A DNA stretch of 64,000 bases, from positions 791,159 through 855,158 of the forward strand of contig CM007318.1 in the NCBI GenBank assembly GCA_000333855.2, in the 5' to 3' direction. Under the pieces are notes generated by a model. It saw only the letters and a list, made by a program, of their open reading frames with translations. It did no database searches and was not told the origin of the DNA. The stretch is from Endotrypanum monterogeii. Taxonomy: Eukaryota > Euglenozoa > Kinetoplastea > Trypanosomatida > Trypanosomatidae. Positions 52,469 to 63,600 of this stretch are shown piece by piece (the stretch's first letter is position 1; every line of letters begins with the position of its first letter). The translations under genes and the position numbers were made by a program.

Positions 52469-54901
52469 CTACCAAAATCCGTTTCCTCCAGTGCGGTGAC
52501 GGCCCCGGTAGTAGTCACTCGATCCGCCTCCGCCGTACGTGGAGGTCAAGTTGAATGCTCCAGAGCGTGAAAAACGCTCGCGATCCTGCTTCGCGTCATA
52601 CTCTCGTCTCCTCACGGTGTCGACCAAGGTGGCGTGCGCTTCACTGATGATCTTAAACTTGTGCTCAGCTCGCTCGCGCTCAATCTCATCAAGGCCAATG
52701 CACTTGTCGGGATGCCATCGCAGCGAGAGCTCTCGGTACTTGAGCTTTATCTCCCGCTCCGTCGCGGTGCGCGAAACGCCTAGTTGAAAGTAAAAGTCCT
52801 TTTCTCTCTCCGCCTCCTTTGCCAAATTTTGCTCAGCTGCCTTCAGTTCCCGGGCCAACTCACGATCTGTCGGATCGTACTCCGTTGCTTTCTGGAAGTC
52901 CCGCACGGCAGCGAAGTGATCCCCGAGGTGCTCGTGGCAACGCGCACGACGCGCGTACGCTTTATAAAACTCCTTGTCGATCTGAAGCGTCTTGGTGCAG
53001 TCCTCCACCCCTTCTCGGTAGCGGCCCAACTCTTTATAGGCGGCGGCGCGGTTGCAATAAAGCACCCGGAGCACTTGGTCGTTGTCCGCAGCGGCCTGGA
53101 TGGCGGCAGTGTAGTACTCGGCCGCCGGGCCGTAGTTCTTTTTGTTGAAGTTTGTGTTTCCCTTTTGCTTGCCGTCATCCACTGCATCGATTTTTTTCAG
53201 CAACGCGTTGCACGCATCATCCAGCTGCGCCGCATCCAACACATACCTCCGCGCACGTTCGAAATACTCGAAGCCGGAGAGGTAAAGACACTCACTCACA
53301 ATTCGGCAGACGGTTGGGGTACGCGTAGTAGGCGAGAGCACCTCCAGTACCTCGACCGCACGCATGTATTGCTTCTGGGCACGCAACGACTCGGCACTCC
53401 GTACGCGAAAGGGTACAGCATCGCTGAACTGGGCAACCAGCATTCTGTACTGCTCGTCGCCTTCGGGGGTGCCAAAACAACTTTCGGCGTGACGATACGC
53501 CTCCAGTGCACTTCTATACCGAGAGAGCTCCGCCTCCATGTCGCCAGTCATTCGACTGGCGGGTACCCCCTCCAATATCTCCACCGCACGCTTCAGATCG
53601 CCCATCGTACAGGCAGATCGAGCGGCTCGCGAGAGCATCTTCACACTGTTCGGGTCTAGTCGCACTACCTCCAGACAATCCTCAATGCACTCGTTGTATC
53701 GTTGCGCCATGTAGTGAGCAGCACTACGGTTACCGTAGAGAAACTTGACATTTGTCTGACGATCCACAGCTTGCAGCCTGATCGCCTTGGTGTACAGCTC
53801 CACCGCAGCCGTGTACTCCGCCTTCTCATATCTTTGATCTGCCTCTGACTTGTAATGCCGGCTATTGGGGTTGCTATTTTTTGCGGCGGCACCTGGCGGA
53901 GCGGATCGCGTGGAACTTTCTGTGCCTCCTCGATTCATGATCTCCGAGCGCGCCGCAGCTTCCGCTCTACTTATCTCATGGCGCTCAGCCGCCTCCGCTT
54001 CCGTCAGCTCGACTAGAACGGCTTGCATCGCCGCTGCGCTCGCAGCAGAGTCCTGCGAGCTGCGTAAGGTCACCGCTTCCTGTTCCTCTTTGGATGTCGG
54101 CCCCGCACTGCTGAGGGGGGCCGCTGCGGCAGCCTGGGCGGGTCGCTTTGCACGCAAAATACGGCGGTCAGTCAAGAAGCTGTTGTTCGGCTCCGGCACT
54201 CCCGCAGCAGCCTTCACGGCTCGCATGACCTCTCGCAACGGGCGCGGTAACTCTGTAATGGGGGTACCTGGCAGGACCAATGCGCAACGACGGCATGCGA
54301 GGGAAACCTGTGCCCCTATGAGCACCACATCTACTGCCACCTTGGCACACAGGACGCACTTGAGATGCTTCTCGGAGAGGTTCTTAGCAAACTCGACTAC
54401 CGCTGGATGCTCCTCATTGGCGCATGCGCCACTCGTGTTGGCCGGAGTGCGCGTAGCTTGACCGCTGCTAGCAGCGCTTCCGTTACGTATGTTGCCGAGC
54501 GCAGTCGATGGAGGGCTCAGCTGCTGCTGTGGCGATGCCCTCAGGGCAGTACCAGCACCGCTCGGGCGGCGATTGAAGGCGGCGAACCCGTTTTCATCTT
54601 TGGGGTCGGCGAATCGAGATGAGACGTTTGCACCACCGCGATTCGTCGAGATACCGGCGCGTGCTTTTTCGGTCGTTGTAGACTGTGCACCGCCGATCCT
54701 GTTGAGGCTCAGATTACTTGGCCCGGACGGACTGCTCGGCTTGGGAAGCGTTGTGGACAGCGACATCTCTGGCGAGCGGTTCACCTCACCAGCGCCGACG
54801 TATTGTGGGCCGCTTGGAGAATCCTCTAAGATAAAGGAGGAGGAGGCGGATGAAGAAAGCGCATCAGGCGCTACTCCAGGAGCAGAGCTCATTGTTTCCA
54901 T
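52469..54901 (-). CDS. TPR and J-domain co-chaperone (DNAJC7-like) with a zinc-ribbon-like motif
   Basis: An 810-residue protein beginning at the ATG at 54901. Residues 1-160 are Ser/Pro/Ala-rich and disordered. Cys182-x2-Cys185 and Cys203-x2-Cys206 form a compact zinc-ribbon-like pair. Two TPR blocks follow: the first around 345-460 (EKAEYTAAVELYTKAI and NRSAAHYM signatures), the second around 580-690 (KKNYGPAAEYYTAAI, NRAAAYKELGRY). The J domain starts at about 701 with the HPD tripeptide at 730-732 and is followed by a Gly/Tyr/Arg-rich tail. The TPR-then-J order is that of DNAJC7/TPR2, which passes clients between Hsp90 and Hsp70 in the cytosol. The N-terminal third and the cysteine pair are not part of DNAJC7 (about 490 residues). 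Confidence 0.95.
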   Translation of the reverse strand: METMSSAPGVAPDALSSSASSSFILEDSPSGPQYVGAGEVNRSPEMSLSTTLPKPSSPSGPSNLSLNRIGGAQSTTTEKARAGISTNRGGANVSSRFADPKDENGFAAFNRRPSGAGTALRASPQQQLSPPSTALGNIRNGSAASSGQATRTPANTSGACANEEHPAVVEFAKNLSEKHLKCVLCAKVAVDVVLIGAQVSLACRRCALVLPGTPITELPRPLREVMRAVKAAAGVPEPNNSFLTDRRILRAKRPAQAAAAAPLSSAGPTSKEEQEAVTLRSSQDSAASAAAMQAVLVELTEAEAAERHEISRAEAAARSEIMNRGGTESSTRSAPPGAAAKNSNPNSRHYKSEADQRYEKAEYTAAVELYTKAIRLQAVDRQTNVKFLYGNRSAAHYMAQRYNECIEDCLEVVRLDPNSVKMLSRAARSACTMGDLKRAVEILEGVPASRMTGDMEAELSRYRSALEAYRHAESCFGTPEGDEQYRMLVAQFSDAVPFRVRSAESLRAQKQYMRAVEVLEVLSPTTRTPTVCRIVSECLYLSGFEYFERARRYVLDAAQLDDACNALLKKIDAVDDGKQKGNTNFNKKNYGPAAEYYTAAIQAAADNDQVLRVLYCNRAAAYKELGRYREGVEDCTKTLQIDKEFYKAYARRARCHEHLGDHFAAVRDFQKATEYDPTDRELARELKAAEQNLAKEAEREKDFYFQLGVSRTATEREIKLKYRELSLRWHPDKCIGLDEIERERAEHKFKIISEAHATLVDTVRRREYDAKQDRERFSRSGAFNLTSTYGGGGSSDYYRGRHRTGGNGFW

Positions 54902-57900
54902 TGTTTTTTTTTTTTTTGCGGGCTGGTGTCAGTCCAAGCACAGAGACGGATAGAGGCTTGGCGCTGTACAGAAGCGCGTGATGCCCTTGTATCTGTTTTC
55001 CTGGTTTGAGTCTCCAGACGAACGAGCGGGTTTCCTGAGAATGGCGACGGCAGAAAAAGGGGAAGGTGCAAAAGGAGTTCCCTTCCAATGCTGTGCAGAT
55101 CTCTCTCTCTCTCTCTGAATGACGGAGACGCGCACACAGCGCACCGAATATAAATGTACCCCACTGACTCGTAAGAAAACTGACCTGTATTCTCTAACAG
55201 ACAATTTTTTTTTGTATCTATGAACGTCTACGAAACTGGGTTGAAAAGATTGTGGGGGGGGGGAGAGGGGGAAGGGAGCGCGTCTGATGACAGTCAAATA
55301 CTTCCTCCCCAAGTGCCCGTCCACCAGGGTACCCTGCGATGTATCTTGTGTGTGAGTGTGCTGTGGAGAGGGAAGGGGCAAGACAGAGAGCAGATATAAG
55401 TCTGTACACTTCACGCGAGAACACGATAACTCTTCAAGTCCACACGATGCGTGACGACAAAGACAGAGATCGTAGAAAATAGGGGAAGGAAATGGGGAAG
55501 GGGAGCAATGGTTGCGCAGTGGTTAGCCGATAAGACTTTGCTACTTGTCTTGTGAGGTGAAAACACTCAGAGAAAATAGGAAGCCCCAAGGGGCGCAGCG
55601 CAAGACAGCCGATACGAGTAGCGGAACGGTGAGAATTGCCCGCCGAAAAAAAAAAAAAATACTGCGAAGAACACAAAAACGACAAAACAAAAAAAAAACG
55701 CGAAGAACAAAAATCCGTGGCGGTATGGCACAAATAATAAACGCGGCGAAGGTGTTGCAAAGAGCGGAGAAATGGAGAGAGAAAGGAGCTGATCTGCGCC
55801 ACAAAAACACAAGCCAGAAACAAACAAGAGTGCATACACGAACAAAAAAATGCTACAGTCCTTCGGTGGGGGAGGAGAAGGTAATGTGAGATGATTCGGA
55901 GCGCAAGCCCAACGTCTGGGGGGGGGGGGGGAGGAAGGTCAAGGTGTGAATATATATATATATATATATTTATATGGTGATGTATGCTTTTATGAGCGTG
56001 TAAGAGGTATGAAGGCGTGAGTCTTGCGGCAACAGCATCAACAAGGCGCGTGGAGCTGAAGCAAGAATGTCCAGCAGACTTTGAAGGAAGGAAATGGGGA
56101 AGGTGTAAATCGTGTGTGATCACCTACAGACGTCAGTGTCTCTAAGATGCAGAAGGATTTAGGAGGAGGGGGGGCAAAAGGAAGACAAACGATGCCTTTT
56201 TGGCAGACCACCAAAAAAAATTACGGCGCAGTAATCCGGACACGTGGTGACACCAACGAGAGAGAGAGCGTGTGTGAAAAAAAAAAAAAACGCACAATGC
56301 ACACCAGCTGAAGACAGGAAACCCCAAAAGTAAGCTGTGTCTCTGATAATTAACAATCACGGGGTGGGAAGAAGGCGTGAGAAGTCACTCTTCTCCCTCT
56401 ATCACCCCTTCGCCGACGAGATGATGTTGATAGAAGAAAAAAACAGGAACGGGAGAAGGTGATCTTTTTTGTTGTTGTTGTTGTTCGAAACACCGCCGTA
56501 GCAGAGAAGAAAGAGGGACACACAAACGCGAACACAAAATATAAATCTTCCCTGGGTGAAAAACTTTTTTTTGTTGTTGTTGTTGAAAAGAAGAAGAGGA
56601 GAATTCTCCAAATCTGCAGAGTATTGCATGAAAAGAGGTTTCCCGAGAGATCGTGAGTAGTCGTTCATCCGTGTGAGAGGGGACGAGAGATGGGCGATAA
56701 TAATAATAATAAATATTTACAAGACAGCAGCCCCGTATTGAAGATGGCCAAAACAGGAAAAGAGTGTATCGGGTACAACAGTGGCGTATGTGAAAAGATG
56801 GGGAAAAGAAAACAAGAGATAATGTAGTGATAGGAAGCAGCTGTGGATCCTTTGTCGAAGCTCCGCCAGAAGGAAAGGCAGCCGGTGGAGTTCCTTTGCG
56901 CCCTCATCGAATACAGAAACATTTCACATCATAGAATGATAGCTAGATAGATAGCGAAGCTGTCTCCATCTGAAGCTGCTACAGAGGAAGGTCTGTGCGA
57001 AAGAGAGGAAAGAAACAAACGGATCCATCCACCTCGTCAAAAATGCACTGCAATCTCGTGCGCCTCAGCACTGCCATCCTTTCCAAAACCCCTCCGCCCC
57101 TCTTGCGAATAAAATATCCTCGCGTTGATCTCTTTCAGTCTTTCTTCTTTGTTGCCGTGGTTGTTGCTGTTCTCAGTTGCAAACACACAACATACGGAGA
57201 GCACCGCATACATATGTAGAAAATACTTATAGCCTATGGAAAACACTATCCGTGACAGTACTTCCTCAACCAATTCACGCCACCCGACGTCATCGGCGCG
57301 GATGAGCAAGCGCACGACGAAGAAAAGTTCGTCTGTATCCCTCTCGCCGATTTACCTTATCATGCATACACACATACACACATACAGACACATACACACA
57401 CACATGTGTGCAAGGAAACAGACAGACAAACACCTGGATTAGCAGAGCCTTCAGTGAAATAAGTAAGAGCCACTAAAAACACGCGCGATCTTCATAGAGG
57501 ATGTGTGTTGAGAGAGGGAACAAAACAAAAAAAAAGAGAGAGACAATGAAGAAAAAAACGCTGTATATAATACACTCGACCATGGCACCACGAAACACAT
57601 TGGCGTGAGTATTGAGAGTCAGCCGAAAGAAGCGAAACACGCATTGCGCGTGTAGACCTGTATTTAAGTGTGTGTGTGTGAGTATGTGTGTAGGCCCGTG
57701 TCTGTCGACACGCCCAGCGCATACGCGAACAACAACAAAAAAAAAAAAAAGCGCACACTAGATCCTCAAGATGAACGAAAATTATGCAATAAACTCAATG
57801 AGAGCGGTAGGCATTCCTTGTCTTTTTTTGCTTTGAATAAAAGTGTCGTAGGCGTTCAGAATCGATTCAGCGAAGCAGACAGGTGTAGTGGGCGTAACAT

Positions 57901-57942
57901 ACACAACACACAGATACGTGTATAAAGAGCACAAAGGTGTCA
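54902..57942. other. intergenic: TPR-J protein / CxxC protein
   Basis: Leader of the TPR-J gene with an A14 tract on the sense strand, then low-complexity DNA. It includes a CT run (55104-55119), a TA run (55950-55969), G runs (55253-55265, 55919-55931), GTT triplets (56470-56484, 56573-56584) and TG/CA tracts near 57370-57400 and 57666-57690. No supported gene. Confidence 0.6.
54923..54960 (-). promoter_or_regulatory. candidate spliced-leader acceptor for the TPR-J gene
   Basis: Minus-strand CCTCTATCCGTCTCTGTGCTT tract, then GACACCAG (AG at 54923-54924). The 21-base leader is CCCGC, fourteen A, and CA before the ATG. Confidence 0.6.
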
Positions 57943-58509
57943 CTATTCGCTTCCTCTATTACATTTCCAGAGCCTCTGCAGCTCGTGCCGTAGACGAGCA
58001 TCAGACTTCTTTCCTTTACATTCTTTACACTTCCAGCCGTGTGCGCGCCGAACCATATTAGGAATATTGAAGCGGCCGCACACGACACACAGTCTTGGCA
58101 TTGCTGACCCGTTTGCCAGAGATCGCCCCTCGCTACTCGATCTGGAGGGAAAGCTACTCGTCGTTGGGGTACCGAAGCTTCCCTGCAGATCAGATGATGA
58201 AGGGATGTGAAAGTCTTTCTCTGCCACTGGAACCATGAATTCGATTGGGATGGACATGAAAAGAGGATATCGATATCCGGCGGGCGAGAGACTCGTGGGG
58301 CGGAACTGAAGCATGACAAGATTCTCGCCTGTGTAGCGCACGACGACGCCCTCAAGCTTTCCAGAGCACACCTGATCCATCGCCTCGCACCAGTAGCTAT
58401 CTGTGAGGTGCTTCCGAAGAGAGGCACTGGAGGCAAGAATACGATACGACTCTCCCGGGGTGGCGAAGGAAGACCTCAGTACCTGCTTCTCCCCAATACG
58501 GTATGACAT
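57943..58509 (-). CDS. hypothetical protein with C-terminal CxxC-x16-CxxC motif
   Basis: A 188-residue protein; the first ATG is at 58509, while the longer open frame upstream is TG-repeat-encoded Thr-His. Not recognised. Residues about 1-100 look folded, with alternating strands (KLEGVVVRYTGENLVMLQF and YPLFMSIPIEFMVPV). A Ser-rich linker follows. Near residue 150 the motif CVVC, sixteen residues, CKEC encloses a basic segment (PNMVRRAHGWK), consistent with a single zinc ribbon, and the tail is Lys/Arg-rich. A nucleic-acid-associated role is plausible. A candidate acceptor is the CTACAG at 58524-58525, 14 bases before the ATG. The gene lies next to the Sec7 GEF gene, with no evident functional link. 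Confidence 0.8.
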   Translation of the reverse strand: MSYRIGEKQVLRSSFATPGESYRILASSASLRKHLTDSYWCEAMDQVCSGKLEGVVVRYTGENLVMLQFRPTSLSPAGYRYPLFMSIPIEFMVPVAEKDFHIPSSSDLQGSFGTPTTSSFPSRSSSEGRSLANGSAMPRLCVVCGRFNIPNMVRRAHGWKCKECKGKKSDARLRHELQRLWKCNRGSE

Positions 58510-58586
58510 TTTGAGGAGCAGTTCTGTAGCGTCAGCGTTTGTAAAAATGACGACAGCCTTCAGTAAACCCCCAAGCGTGAGAACGC

Positions 58587-58588
<2 letters not shown>

Positions 58589-58622
<34 letters not shown>
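58589..58622. repeat. (TG)17 microsatellite
   Basis: Uninterrupted TG dinucleotides about 80 bases before the CxxC gene ATG. Confidence 0.95.
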
Positions 58623-58624
<2 letters not shown>

Positions 58625-58796
58625 GGCGTAGTATACAGCAACGCGAATACTCTCACTCATACACCAAGTAAATGTTATATTGAAGCCTGTATGTCTGCAG
58701 ACTGAGAACTGAAAAAAAAAAAAACGGAAGAGAAAAAAAAACAGGGCCTGCGTACGAACGGTTACACACACATATACACGTGTACAAACACACAGA

Positions 58797-58822
58797 TATA
58801 TATATATATATATATATATATA
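58797..58822. repeat. (TA)13 microsatellite
   Basis: Uninterrupted TA run. Confidence 0.95.
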
Positions 58823-59756
58823 AATCAGTAAGCGGGGAAAAACAAAGTGAACGGGAGGGGAACACCCTACGGGCTACACACGCGCGCGCGGAAGACGAAA
58901 CAAAGGAATACTCCGTTTCACGTGCCTCGTCCCAACGTACAACGATTTATTCCAAAAAAAAAGAGACCAAAGCACTTACAAAAAATTGAGCAAATCGACC
59001 GAAATATTCAATTCGATACCTCTCCCCCCTTTGCACGGCATGAACATGAGAAATGAGGAGAGTGTAAAGCGAGAAAGACGTGCAACCCTGAGCAAACGCC
59101 CAAAAGCGTTGGTTTGTCCTTCGCTTCCTTTTCAGACTTTCGTTGACCTCTACGTGCGTAGGGATTCTTCCCTTCCTCCCCTGTTTAATTTTTCTCTTAG
59201 GCGCCCTCTGCTCTGCTCAGTGAACAATCGGCCGCACGACGGTACGAAGTGATACGTCAAAGTCAATCGACGAAAAATACACGTCAAAATGATGCGAGAG
59301 ATGTGCGCGGTGTGTGGCAAGTTCATGACAGACGTTGGTTGAGATGAGGAAAGAATGCAAGCAGGAGGAAAAGAAAATATTAGCAGAACATCTGCTCAAG
59401 TGAGATGAGAGAGAGAGAAGAAAAAAAAAAAGAGGGAGAGCGACTCAAAACGAATTGCATGCGCACGTGTCTCTCTTGCTCAACATAATCGATTCCTTTG
59501 CTCCTAGCAACATGGCTGCGTCTCCCCTCTCTTCCCCTGAAGCCAACTCCAGCTTTGTTGGGCGCGGAAAGGGCGCTACCCAGCGATGGTTGTCTTGTGT
59601 ATTTGTGCGGTTTCTCTTTTTTTGTACACACTACCCTCTTCTCACCCATATGGCACCGCGGCCTAGTCATCGAAGAAAGTATTACCGCGCAGAAAAAAAA
59701 ATGACCCAAAAGAGCGAGCCGCCCCCCCCCCTCTCTCTGCTATTGATCAGTGTCAT

Positions 59757-59790
<34 letters not shown>

Positions 59791-59791
59791 C
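59757..59791. repeat. (CA)n(TA)n composite microsatellite
   Basis: Short CA run leading into about eleven TA units. Confidence 0.95.
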
Positions 59792-60234
59792 TTTCCCACC
59801 ACCACTCCACAGCCAAGGACGCGCCTTGTGCACCGGGACAGCCTTCCCTGTCCAAAAGATTCCAAGGTCTTGAAGGAGACAGCGCCCGCTCAAAATGCGC
59901 GATTGAAGTGATGCACTGCAGTGCTAAGAAACACCGAGAATCCCGTCAAACAAAAAAAAAGAGTAATGGAGAAAGACGACGACACAAAAAATGTTTGCAA
60001 ACGTCAATGCGCAAGAGCAGGCACACTTTTTTGTTGTTTGTTTCTTTGAAACTCCTGAATCGAGGCGCAATGATGCAACACGTATAGGTGTAGGGAAGTC
60101 GCTTAGGAGTATGCTTTCATATCTAAATGAAATATTGAGGCACACAGCAATCAGCCATTTCGAGTTACATCACAACTGCGGAAGAAGAGCAGACCAAACA
60201 AGAGCTCTGTCCTCTCTGCCACAAATTTTAAATA

Positions 60235-60256
60235 ATATATATATATATATATATAT
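60235..60256. repeat. (TA)11 microsatellite
   Basis: Uninterrupted TA run. Confidence 0.95.
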
Positions 60257-60648
60257 CAAAGACAACTCAAGGATGAAAGAAAGAAGACAAGGGTTCTGAT
60301 CAGCCTCGTGCGGCAAGACAGCAAAAAAAAAAATACCAGTCCACCTCATGCCCCTTACAGATTCGTGAGCACTGCGCCTAGTGGTATCCAGCAGCCTACG
60401 CTGTGGACGAAAGGCCGAGAAGACTCGAGTGGTGTTCTCCATCTGTTTTGAAGACCGCCACATCTGTTTGCTTTGCTCGCGCGTCCCACAATACCCTGCC
60501 TCCTTCTTCTCCATATCCTCAGAGCTGAGTCACTATTTGTTTTTTTTTACATGCCTCCGCGAATATAAAAATAGAGTGCTCGCACCAACTCACATCCAAC
60601 ACATGGAAAAATATGACATAAATACTGAGGGAGCGATGAAAACTCAGC

Positions 60649-63600
60649 TCAACCACTCAGCTCGGAGACGCCTTGTGAAGCTTCGGCATGAGGACCAGCC
60701 TCTACCTGCGCTAAACCAGCCTGGACTATGAAGTCAATCAAAGGTGCCGAAAAAGCGAAGGGGTTCAGGAGGCTTATGGTGGCTGTCCAGAATCCCTCCG
60801 CGTGCATGGATGCAGCCTCGCTGGTGCCGCCTGCTTTGCCTGACGCCGAGTCGCTCCACGTGGCTACGATTACGTACACCATATTCTTCACGGTCTCCTC
60901 CACCGCCTCCTGTATCAATATTGCCTCTTCATAGAGGGCATTACCGCCGCCATTAGATCCAGCGGAATCCTCTATGATGGAATAAGCGCTGTATATCGCG
61001 TACAAGGTACCTAGAATCTGCTTCCATAAATACACTAACAAATCTAGCTGTGTTATCAGTGCTGCAATGTAGCGTAGAAAAACCTTGGGCACCAAGCTCA
61101 GCAATCGACATTTCACCTCCGTGGACACAAAAATCGACGATCGAGACCGCCATGACGCCAGGGAGGTGCCGATCGGGAAAGCTGTCGCCTCACTGTACCC
61201 GTTCCCCTCCCCCAAGGCTGGCAAAGAGTGCGAAGTAGAGAAGCTACCCATGACATCTGGACTAGCCATCAGTGCCGCATCATTCTTGGCACCCGAGTTA
61301 CTGTGATTCGCCCTGGTCCACCGCAGCCCAGTCTGCACCTGTGCCTTCGGTACACACAGGCGCTCTGTAAGGGGAATAAGCATGTCTCTGTAGACAGCGG
61401 CGACCGCAGAAAGAGGAAGTTCGTGCGCCTCCGAGTCCAGCAAAGCACGCTGAAGGCAAAAGATCGCCTCGCTGCCGTCACGTGGGTCGGGACTGCAGAG
61501 GGCCAGCGCACCAAGACCCCGAAGGACATACACCCAAAGACTACACCACCACTCACCTGCCTCAGCACCAGCGCCACCAGTGGCCTTGACAACATTGTGC
61601 AGGAGCACGTTCCGTCCGCACAGGCCTAGGATCTCCGCCATGGTGTTTTCGCTTGAGAAAAAGGTTGCGGCAGCAGCGACAGACTTCGCACTCTCATCAG
61701 TCGCCACACTTTTCTCTGCGGGGTCTCCGATCCCCGTGCTCGTTGCGGCGGAGCGAATGTGTTGCTGCCAAACACTAAGAGCGAGGCACAGCGATACAAT
61801 GCCCTCGGTGTCGTCGACGACACTGTAGCGACAGTGACGCACCACTTTTGAGAGAAGACAAGAAACCTGAAGCTGCACGACCGTATCGGAGATAGCGGTG
61901 GCGTGGGCTGCGAAGGGTGCAAGGAGAAGAGGTACGTCGTGGTGATATTGTCTAGGGCGCACTCCATCCCTTTTCCCTTCTTCGGAAGCAGCACCCATCT
62001 CCTCCCCACACAGCCCCAAGACGTGGTCGTATAGAAACGCTGCCAAAGGTTGAGCCACTACGCCCGCAAAAAGCACAGAAGAGAAAGACATCCAGGAGGC
62101 CCACAGCTGCTCGATGATAGTCGAGACGCACTCGCTGCGCAAGTAAGTCGACACAAGATACAGCGAAGCACCCACAACGCGACTGCCAATGGCGCACCAG
62201 TATGACCGCATACTGTCGCTCGCGCGGGCATCGCACAGGTAAACATCTACCTCTCGCAGAAGACGAGTAACGCAGTTTGCAAGCGGGGTGAAGTACTCGG
62301 TCAGATGCACCCCGGGTGACGGGACGGTGCTCATTATAGCACCAATAAAAGACAGCTCAAACGACGCTGCGTAGGCAGAAGCCTCGTCCAGGCCGCTAGG
62401 ATGCCCATGGACCCTCCTTTCCTGGCCTCCCCCTGAGACCGAAGCGCCTCCATTTCCACCATCCTCGGCAGTATTCTCCCCGATGCTAGAAATGGCACAG
62501 AGGCTGCTCACAAACCGGCAACCCGCGCATGGGTCTGAAGCTATCCGCTGGAGGATGATCAAGAGCTGGCGCATATTCGGGACGCTGCTACATATTCGCC
62601 CTTGCGCATCCCTCAGTTCAGACAAGTGAGCTGTCGACACACGCGAAGAGTCATTGCCCCCAAATAAAGACGAGAGCCAGCCGCGCTCGCTCGAAGCTTT
62701 CTGGGTCAATTCATCTTTACCAGCCGCACTGGCGGCAGTAAGGGGTGCAAAGACATTCGCGCATACCCCGGGGTCCTGCAGGAGGACAGGAAGCGCATTC
62801 ACCGGCGTCGAGCAAGAACCCTCAGCTGTGCCGCATCCCATCCCTCCGGAGTCTGTATGAGCGGCGTCGCACGACTTCGCCTTGTCCTCTGAGCGCTCCG
62901 ACGCTGGCAGAGCCAACAGCCCCATCAGGTACATATCCAATATCAAGCGTGACATTGGCAGCCAGCTGTCCCCAAGACTTCCGTAGATGTCCACGAACAG
63001 CGCGAAAAGATCGCGTACACACAATAGTTTGGGGACGCTGCGGTACAGACTGCGCACCTCCTCCTCCGCATTAACCAAGTCGGGTATCATGACATATTTC
63101 AAAAGCCCCATGAAACACTGGTCGGCCACCGAGGGAAAACCAAGTGCGTTGGCGGCACGCGCGAGCGTGCAAATACCCTGCAGGCTTGATTGCAGAGCAG
63201 CCATCTCAATTGGCAGCAACCGATGCGCCTCCTCGACAGCTTGCATAACGGTAGAACCACTTGCCACGATCGACAGCGAAACCCCCTCCCCGGCGGACTC
63301 AAGCATGCCGTCGAAGACGAGAAAGCTACGCTTCCAGGTAGCCTCCAAGAGAAATGGATCGAAGGTGCGGAGAACGGCATTCGTAGTGGAAGCGGCGGTA
63401 GCAGCAGCAGTACCAGAATCATGAGAGGATATGCACGCCAACGACCTCACTACCTCGGCCTCGTCAGCCGTCATATTCGTGCGAAGCGCGTGATGTAAAA
63501 AATTTGTACATGGACACATCTCGAGTCTCCACGTCGTATCGTTGGCGAAGCCTCGATTCATCATGTCTGCCATAACTACCTCGTGCTGTCGAACATCATC

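Larger units (their letters stand above)
58510..60648. other. intergenic: CxxC protein / Sec7 GEF
   Basis: Leader of the CxxC gene and 3' UTR of the Sec7 gene. (TG)17 at 58589-58622, TA runs at 58797-58822 and 60235-60256, CA/TA composite at 59757-59791. No supported gene; the 210-aa plus frame at 59455-60087 is low in complexity. Confidence 0.6.

Noticed and set aside
52784..53659. 291-codon plus-strand open frame
   Set aside because: Antisense to the TPR region of the co-chaperone gene; a shadow frame.
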